DNA of 64,000 bases, taken from contig JAAXHL010000132.1 in the NCBI GenBank assembly GCA_012270865.1, forward strand, positions 62,001 through 126,000. The letters run 5' to 3'. Position 1 is the first letter of the stretch. Each line of letters starts with the position of its first letter. Positions 57,080 through 64,000 of this stretch are shown here, one piece after another. A program made the position numbers and the translations under genes. Source of the DNA: Candidatus Poribacteria bacterium (lineage in GTDB: Bacteria > Poribacteria > WGA-4E > WGA-3G). The notes under the pieces were generated by a model. That model did no database searches. It was given only the letters and a program-made list of their open reading frames with translations, and was not told where the DNA came from.

Positions 57080-58817
57080 CTACTCCTCAAAAACCGCAAT
57101 CGTTGTTCTGCCTTCCGCAAACCGCATTGCCGTCGTCGCCGCAGATTTGTTATCCGTGTTCGATCGAATATCGGTGACGTAGCGCGCCAATCCGACCAAC
57201 AGTTGATTCTGTGCCGGGTGACCCTCCGCACGTTTCCATTCTTCAAACACGGTACGCAGTGTCGGCAGGACTTCACTGCCCGTATCATCCCACAGTACCG
57301 TATGACCGATCTCTTCCATCAGTCGCTCAGCAGCGTAGCCAGCATTTAGGTAACCCAGCACCTTTGTTCCGACACCTTGAACGTCGAGCGTTTCGATTGT
57401 ATCAATAATGTCCTTGAGTCCCTCCGCCTCATTCGCAACATCCAGTTTTTCTTGACCCAAAGGTTCGCTGAGATTCCGGGCAGGAATGTTTATCCAGCGA
57501 TCCACAAAAATTTGCCATGCAACGTGGAAAACACCCTTCGCCGCAACAAGATTCCCACCAACCGCTTGTGCACTGCGTAATGATGCCGCAAGGTTGAGCT
57601 CCTGCGTTAAGTTTTCCCAACCCGCATCTACATTTACAGGTGTGTTTGCCATGCGGTCTGCTGCGAGCAGGACAAGCGTTGTAATAATTCTGTCTAACTT
57701 TACACCATCCACCAAGACTGTCTGCACCGCCGCAAAGGATCGTTGGAGATTGACGCTCGTGAGTGCCGAGACGAAAGCATCTTCGTCAAACGCATCGTTT
57801 TCGTCTAAGGTTGCTCCTTCAACGGTAGGCAGCATCTCTCTCATCAGTTGGATAGCGTCTCTGCGGTATCGTTCTGGCTCATCTGGACGATGTCCGATGA
57901 GTTGTGCGCCAAGATAGAAAAGCAGTTCCGAGGCGCGTTCCCACCCGAATTCATCAATCACTTCCGCAAGATAACTGACATAAAGCGGAATATGTGGGGC
58001 ATCAATAAAATGCGGTTCAACTGCACACTCAAAGAGCAACGGACACAATTTGTCCGCATCACCTTTGTGATATGCAGTAAACAAGCAGCGCTCGATGCGT
58101 CCTGACTGTCCTTCATAAGAGAAGTTACGAACCCAACGGCTGATCTTCTCCCACGCAACCGGCTCCGGTAACGGTACAACTTCAAGCCGTTCCGAAGCGG
58201 GACCCGCCGCCGAGCATGCCGCAGTTGTAACGGCGATGAGTCTATCAGCCTCCGTATACCTGCGTCCGACTTTGAGTCCGTTGATGAGTCTGGAGACATC
58301 GCCGCCGCCTTCGGCACCGTGAGAGGTCGCAATATGCCGACTGACGTGTTCCAGAATTGAACCCATCACCTCTTCTTCCGGCACACCGCCTTTCAGTAAC
58401 AGCGCAATCGCTTTGGACATCGTCCATCGGTCTTCGCTTAAAAGACCTTCTCGGAGCAGCTGCTTATGTTCTTCTGCACGCCGGTAGGTCATATCCCCTG
58501 GATCAATCCAAATTTCATCACCTCGGACTTCTACCGGAAAGACGCGCAGATCATCGCATTCGACGTGGAAACAGCCGCCCCCCTCCAAATCAAAACTCCG
58601 ACGGTGCCAATCGCATGTTAGGATACCATTTCGGACCGTCCCTCGCGTCAGTGGATACCCCATGTGCGGACACTGGTTATCCGTCGCGTAAACCTTACCT
58701 TCAACGTTGAAGATCGCAACGCTGCGCCCTTCTCCCATCTGAACCGCCTTCGGTTGCCCTTCAGGAACTTCACTTAACTCGGCGACTTTCACCCAGCTTT
58801 GTGTTTGATCTCCCATA
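57080..58817 (-). CDS. Rieske [2Fe-2S] protein with large uncharacterised C-terminal domain, paralogue 2
   Basis: CPHMGYPLTRGTVRNGILTCDWHRRSFDLEGGGCF; full-length similarity to 53319-55067; start at MGDQTQSW. Confidence 0.9.
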
Positions 58818-58897
58818 ATTTTCCGTTCCTCCAAATTGTGTTAGTATACCATAAATTAAAATAAAAAACACCCGTCCAAACTTAACGACTATAAAGT

Positions 58898-58926
58898 ATT
58901 ATACCACAAAAAACTTAAACTGTCAA
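58898..58926 (-). promoter_or_regulatory. Consensus sigma70 promoter for the 57080-58817 Rieske gene
   Basis: Minus strand TTGACA - 17 nt (GTTTAAGTTTTTTGTGG) - TATAAT. Confidence 0.75.
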
Positions 58927-59098
58927 TAGGAAATTAAGAATAGGTAAATATGGATTAGCCTTAAAAAACGGATCTATTCCGAATAATTGTCCTGTTGGAA
59001 AGTGAATTTTTGGGGCATTTTCATCAATATACACGATGAAAAATGGAGAAATGTTACAAAATGTTGCCTCGAAACTAAATCTTTTTCTCGGAAGCACA

Positions 59099-59325
59099 GT
59101 AGGTTGGGTTGAACGGATACCTCCGAAAAAAGCCGCCATAGCAAGCAACTTCGGGTGCCTCGGGATCCCTGAACATTCCAAAGCCGAGAGAAACCCAACG
59201 ATTTTTTCTCAAAGCGGTGTGTTTGTTGGGTTTCGCTGCCCCTATTTTGATGAAGGGGTCTCGGCGAACAGCAGTTTCGGTAGCACTACAAGGGCACTGA
59301 GTTTTACCGCTCAACCCAACCTACG
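59099..59325. repeat. Inverted-repeat-bounded element (gtaggttgggttga ... tcaacccaacctac)
   Basis: Terminal ~14 bp inverted repeats; internal further aaacccaacg / ttgggtttcg copies. Confidence 0.65.
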
Positions 59326-59447
59326 GGTCTGGAAAACTTTATCAAACTCACGTTATATGAGTGAAATAGAAAAAAATTAGCACAAATTGTTAAAATCCTG
59401 ACATATTACGCGCTTTTTAAGCAGAATTAGCACTTTTCACACGGATA

Positions 59448-59558
59448 TTTAGTTTTCGCGTTTTTCAGCAGTTTGCACGAAGCGTCGCGAGCAGAGCTCG
59501 CTCCTACAGAAGAGCACATTTGAAAAATCGTCAAAAATATGGAGAACTAAATGATCCT
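59448..59558. mobile_element. MITE-like element, family C, degenerate copy 3
   Basis: acggatatttagttttcg ... gaactaaatgatcct; flanks share ACTTTTCA; carries gcgagcagagctcgctcctac palindrome. Confidence 0.6.
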
Positions 59559-60033
59559 ACTTTTCATGGAAATAATTTTGATTTTTTTATAATTTCCTAT
59601 AATATAATTCCCTATAATAGACATTATCCATCTCCACTTCGACAACCCTACCGCGTCCGTTTGTTCTGAATTGCTCCCCACCGTCTACTGAACAACGCAT
59701 ACCTAAAATAGCCGATTTTTGACAATCATCTTTTGTGAAAATACCTATAATTCTGCGTTTTAAACGCAATTTTTGTTTCATCGGCGATATAAGCAGAATT
59801 GCAAACGGACATCATCTCCACAAGCGACAACGGTTATTAAAAAATCATACTGCCACTTTTTACCCGATTAACAAATATAGTCAGAGTCTGTGTTTTAGGC
59901 ACTTCGTCATGAAGGAAATTCTCATAACCTTTCCAGCAGTTTTGACACTAATAACAGAATTGGCATGAAATTTGCTTTCAACACCGATGTGATTCAGATT
60001 TACGAACAAACGTTTAATAGAAAATTATATTTA

Positions 60034-60135
60034 GAGCTTACACAAATTGAACAAATATCGGACATTCAGACGCAAAAAATAGAGATTTCTGTCCTTTAAA
60101 ACCCCTAAATTCCCTTATCAGGGGACTATAAGAAG
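60034..60135. repeat. Degenerate inverted copy of family A type-A element
   Basis: gcttacacaaattgaacaaatatcggacattcagacgcaaaaaatag...cccctaaattcccttatcagggga parallels the reverse complement of 1931-2039. Confidence 0.6.
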
Positions 60136-60145
60136 GAGAATAGAA

Positions 60146-61501
60146 ATGTTTAGGCTTTTTCTGGCTACGTTGTTAGCCATTTCAATGCTCTCTTGTGACC
60201 AAGATGTTGAAAACAGTGCGGGTTTAGCAACAACTTTAGGAGACCTGCGGTCAGAATACGAAAATGCACCCGGCGCACCAGCAGTCTGTGCTGTGGAAGA
60301 CAACAGAGGCGAATTCAATTCAGACAGATTGCTTGCGTCTTATGAAAAGTTTTATGCGGATTATGACCCAGTGGACGCAGATGGAGACCAAGCGTACGCA
60401 GTCATCGTCGCGCGAAAAAGGCGGAACATACATACGATCCGCGTTGTCAGGATTAACGCGAACATCCGAGAGAAGCGGGCCGACAACAAGTACGTCCGTG
60501 GTTTTGACGCGTGTCAAGCGGCAAACGATTTTAGAACGCTTGTGCTAAACGATTATCACGGCATCCAACTCGCAGAGACACAACCGGTCGGTCAAATGGG
60601 TATGTGGAGACTTTTCATATACCGGCAGAGTTTGAATTTCAAACTTGACATCCAAGCGACCGATGGGATGGGTCTTGAAAAAAGCGGGTACATGGTGTAT
60701 GACTACCCCGACTATGACGAGACGACAACTTTCCCCGATGAACAAGCAGCACTTCAGAAGCGTAAAGAACTGATGCTTGATTATACGAAAGGGGCAGAAA
60801 CGAAACAAGGGGGTCTCGTTATCTATTTCTTTGAGATCGCACCCAACGGTTTCCCATTCGACACCTACGAAATCAAGGGTGAGAACTCACGTCCTTGGAT
60901 CCAAGGCGGTCGTTGGCGTAGAATTTCTGCAATGGGTGAAGATAGTGATACGTTTGAGGCGGATGTTACGCTTGCCGATGCACAAGCCGATGGCTTGTAT
61001 ATCTGGAACAACACCCATGTCTTTGAGTGTGGAATTAGCACTGATAAGATTGATATTAATCAAGATGGCGTAAAAAGTGTTAGTAACCCAAATGAATTAG
61101 ATACGGATGGAGACGGATTTCACACTCGGAAAGATCAAGACTTCAACCAAGATGGCGAGTTTGATGGCAGAGACCTCGCTGCGCTCTTTGGTCAATACAC
61201 GATTGACGGGTCAACGAAAAACCCTGCGCACCCTGACAAACGCGACATCCGGGTCATGCAAGCGTTTGACAAAAACGGTGATGGCTGGTTGGACGCTTCA
61301 GACTTTGGGCGTAGGAGTGATTCGGAACTCACCAAAACGGACATTTGGCGTTTTATCTTCGGAGATTCTGTTTTTGTTCCAAGACCCGGACGCTGTGATA
61401 CGGTCGTTGGTGCAGAGTACTTCCCACGTCAGAAAGAGGGTATCTCAGGTGAGATTTGGGCGCAGCATCGGCGAGATTCTTGGCTTGAATTTGGGGAATA
61501 A
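60146..61501 (+). CDS. Lipoprotein with EF-hand/dockerin-like calcium-binding loops
   Basis: Lipobox LLAISMLSC; DINQDGVKS, DTDGDGFHT, DFNQDGEFDGRDLAALF, DKNGDGWLDASDF. Confidence 0.85.
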   Translation: MFRLFLATLLAISMLSCDQDVENSAGLATTLGDLRSEYENAPGAPAVCAVEDNRGEFNSDRLLASYEKFYADYDPVDADGDQAYAVIVARKRRNIHTIRVVRINANIREKRADNKYVRGFDACQAANDFRTLVLNDYHGIQLAETQPVGQMGMWRLFIYRQSLNFKLDIQATDGMGLEKSGYMVYDYPDYDETTTFPDEQAALQKRKELMLDYTKGAETKQGGLVIYFFEIAPNGFPFDTYEIKGENSRPWIQGGRWRRISAMGEDSDTFEADVTLADAQADGLYIWNNTHVFECGISTDKIDINQDGVKSVSNPNELDTDGDGFHTRKDQDFNQDGEFDGRDLAALFGQYTIDGSTKNPAHPDKRDIRVMQAFDKNGDGWLDASDFGRRSDSELTKTDIWRFIFGDSVFVPRPGRCDTVVGAEYFPRQKEGISGEIWAQHRRDSWLEFGE

Positions 61502-61589
61502 GATGAAAACGCAATTCACGGCAAGCATTTCGCAAGAGACGGAAATGTTTATCACGCAATGTTTAGAAATAGATATTGCCAGTTGACCG

Positions 61590-61620
61590 TAGGGGCTGGG
61601 TTACCCAGCCCCTACGAGCG
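61590..61620. repeat. Short palindrome
   Basis: cgtaggggctgggttacccagcccctacg; related copies at 53267-53296 and 63221-63252. Confidence 0.8.
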
Positions 61621-61688
61621 CGCAACGTTATCGTGGCGTGTCAACGCATTGATCTTTTCGTGTCTGCCGTTCAACCCAACCGACACGC

Positions 61689-63110
61689 CTAATTTCTGTT
61701 TTTTCTCGAAAACCAATCACCTGTGACCTCTTCAAACGGCTCAACAGGTTCAAACGGCTCATCATAATCCCCACCGTTATGACTCACCTTACAGGAGTCG
61801 AGCCATTGACGCAGGGACTCGCGAGTTTGCCCTAATCGCTCGCGTTGTTCATCTGCCAAGTTGACGGTTTCTCCGCGGTCTTCAATCATATCAAAACACA
61901 AATCTTCGCTGCCATCATCTGATAGATTCGTCAAGCATTTATACCGGTTATCGGTCATAGCGATGGTCGGTGCCTGAAACATCAAGTTTTTTCGACTATT
62001 GAACCGATACGGAATCGGGGTCGGACGTTCCGTCATGTCTCCTTCAATCATTGGTAGCAGACTGATACCGTCAATGGGGCGATTGTCGGGCATTGCAAAT
62101 TGCAGGGTTTCGGCGATTGTCGGGAAGTAATCCAGGGTACTGCACGGCATTTCCACCACACGTCCAGGGTCAGCATGACCCGGCCAGTGCAAGAAGGCAG
62201 GCACCCCTACACCGCCATCGAACAGAGAACGTTTGCGTCCGCGCAAGCCACCTGTCGAACCCCGATTACGACCCTCCTGACCTGTGCGCCCTTCGGGCCC
62301 GTTGTCCGAACAGAACCAGATCATCGTGTCTTGCGATACACCCCATGCTGCCAAAGTGTGATACAACCGCCCCACCTGATCGTCTATTGCCGTAATACAG
62401 CCGTAATAGTGTTGCTCGTTTTTGCTGTATTCGGCGTACATTTTGCGGTATTCCGGTCCAGCAAAGACCGGGGTATGCGGCGCGTGAAACCAGATGGTCG
62501 TAAAGAACGGTTCGCCCTTTTCGAGCGTCTGTTCAATAAACGCAATTGCGCGATCCATCAACACCCGGGAATCGCAGCCTTTTAGGTTCTCCGTAGCCAG
62601 TTTCCCATTCTCGTAGTAAGGCGATGCCCACGGGCGGTCCGAACGTCTATCACCCCTCTCGACCCCTACTGCGGGGTCCCAAGTCGGAACTGCATACTCC
62701 GTCGCAAAAGACGCATCGTAATCCCGTTCCCACGGCGGCGCGTAATTACGCGCCGGCTCCCGATCAGGCTTCCCCGAATAATTCGGGTCCAACGTTCCAA
62801 GATGCCATTTCCCAAAATGTCCGGTTGCATAGCCAGACGATTTTAGCATTCGTGCCAGCGTCATTTCTTGCGCGGGTAAGTGCCCACGATTCGCGTGTGT
62901 TACGCCGTATCGAAAATAATGCCGCCCCGTCAAACACGTCCCCCGCGTCGGGGAACAGACCGGACCTCCGGCATAAAACCGCGTAAATCGGATCCCGTCA
63001 CTCGCCAGCCTGTCCAAATTCGGCGTTTTGATAATTTCGTTGCCGTTAAATCCGACATCGCCATATCCAAGGTCGTCGCACATCATTAAAATTATGTTCG
63101 GTGAACGCAT
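61689..63110 (-). CDS. Sulfatase (arylsulfatase type)
   Basis: MRSPNIILMMCDDLGYGDVGFNGNEIIKTPNLDRLASDGIRFTRFYAGGPVCSPTRGTCLTGRHYFRYGV; FGly motif CSPTR. Confidence 0.95.
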   Translation of the reverse strand: MRSPNIILMMCDDLGYGDVGFNGNEIIKTPNLDRLASDGIRFTRFYAGGPVCSPTRGTCLTGRHYFRYGVTHANRGHLPAQEMTLARMLKSSGYATGHFGKWHLGTLDPNYSGKPDREPARNYAPPWERDYDASFATEYAVPTWDPAVGVERGDRRSDRPWASPYYENGKLATENLKGCDSRVLMDRAIAFIEQTLEKGEPFFTTIWFHAPHTPVFAGPEYRKMYAEYSKNEQHYYGCITAIDDQVGRLYHTLAAWGVSQDTMIWFCSDNGPEGRTGQEGRNRGSTGGLRGRKRSLFDGGVGVPAFLHWPGHADPGRVVEMPCSTLDYFPTIAETLQFAMPDNRPIDGISLLPMIEGDMTERPTPIPYRFNSRKNLMFQAPTIAMTDNRYKCLTNLSDDGSEDLCFDMIEDRGETVNLADEQRERLGQTRESLRQWLDSCKVSHNGGDYDEPFEPVEPFEEVTGDWFSRKNRN

Positions 63111-63439
63111 TTTTACCTCCATCCTCTCCCGCTGTTTTATTTTTTACTGTAGTTTGGACAGTTTTCAAGACTCACGTTATATTACAGTAGAACCGGTAAT
63201 TATTTGCATGCGTGAGGGAAACGTAGGGGTTGGGTTACCCAACCCCTACGAGTTACAAGTGTAAACTTATTTTCGGAATTTATAATTACTATAAACCTAA
63301 ACTGTTGTCTAAGCAGAAGTCTAGGACCATTTGCTAAACTTATATTAGGCGATATTATAGATATATCATATATATAAAATATGTCTTTATGTAAGTAATT
63401 ATACTCTAATTTAACGCCTGTGTCAAATTATAGTGAAAC

Positions 63440-64000
63440 CTACACGGTGAACTGGATTGTATCGAAACGCCGCGCGACTTCTGCAACCTGCGGTTTCAGC
63501 TCTTCAGGAGTCCCGCCAGAGAGTGCTGCGACGATACATTCCGCAATGTCCGGTGCATCCGTCGGTGTCATCCCCCATCTCGTGACTTCCTGAACACCGA
63601 TCCGCAAGCCAGATGTCCCGACTTCCGGTGATAATCCCGCCGCGCCTGAAATAATATGGCACGCTTCAAGATGGTTCGCAAGCGCGCTGCCTTCACCATA
63701 CTTGTCTACAATCAGTATTAACGTATGTGACTCCGTGAAACCGAGGTCGGCACCCAACATCGGAACACCGCGCTCCGATAACGCTTGACCGAGTGCTTTC
63801 GCGTTCGCGACAATCGCATCCGCTTGTGCCTCACCGCATTCCATCCACTCTATAAATGTCCCCGCCAACGCCGGCAACCGATTCAGGTGGTGGTTGCTCA
63901 TCAACAACGGATAAACACCCCTCGCAACGCGTTCAGCGATAGATGCGTCGTTGGTTAGCACCATTCCGCCCTGCGGTCCCGCAAGCGTCTTATGCGTACT
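63440..64000 (-). CDS. Serine hydroxymethyltransferase-like protein, C-terminal part (runs off window edge)
   Basis: Open frame to 64000: STHKTLAGPQGGMVLTNDASIAERV...; the THKTLxGPxGG PLP-lysine motif is typical of SHMT. Confidence 0.88.
   Translation of the reverse strand, partial: STHKTLAGPQGGMVLTNDASIAERVARGVYPLLMSNHHLNRLPALAGTFIEWMECGEAQADAIVANAKALGQALSERGVPMLGADLGFTESHTLILIVDKYGEGSALANHLEACHIISGAAGLSPEVGTSGLRIGVQEVTRWGMTPTDAPDIAECIVAALSGGTPEELKPQVAEVARRFDTIQFTV

Noticed and set aside
58915-59380. ORFs 58915-59181, 58974-59198, 59036-59380 and 59075-59314
   Set aside because: Overlapping frames across an inverted-repeat element, none with a recognisable protein signature.
1-64000. tRNA/rRNA genes
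   Set aside because: None recognised by eye; a tRNAscan-SE or Infernal run would be needed to exclude them.

Overview
The window is a 64 kb chromosomal segment of a gene-dense bacterium. The gene content (three sulfatases, two phytanoyl-CoA dioxygenases, LamG/discoidin-like secreted proteins, two large Rieske proteins, an iolCD cluster) resembles sponge-associated Poribacteria-type genomes; that assignment is inference from content, not a search result. Core and metabolic features: archaeal-type pantoate kinase, aapJQMP amino-acid ABC transporter, radC, rlmB, iolD/iolC, two CNNM/CBS proteins, folE with a fused double-PTPS and an SDR, and rhodanese. Accessory features: an SMC-like ATPase + DUF4276 (TOPRIM-like) pair at 6.0-7.9 kb; a GHKL/MORC-like ATPase + C5 cytosine methyltransferase locus with a decayed second methyltransferase at 47.3-50.7 kb; a DUF3419 / haem-oxygenase-like diiron oxidase / GNAT cassette at 43.4-45.9 kb; paralogous MORN and HhH proteins; and a Rieske-ankyrin-ankyrin-Rieske cluster. 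Intergenic DNA is rich in mobile repeats. I could resolve two MITE-like families by eye: one with TIR AGGACTTACGCA and 6-bp target duplications at 5 of 5 complete copies, and one with TIR CAGGnCgATTTAGTTTT and about 10-bp duplications. There are also a ~60 bp element nested in other repeats, a ~90 bp repeated 5' leader in front of three genes, and many short palindromes. The most novel-looking items are (i) the tandem PTPS fusion whose two domains have lost complementary catalytic-triad residues and (ii) the DUF3419-HDO-GNAT cassette. No rRNA, tRNA or CRISPR array was recognised.
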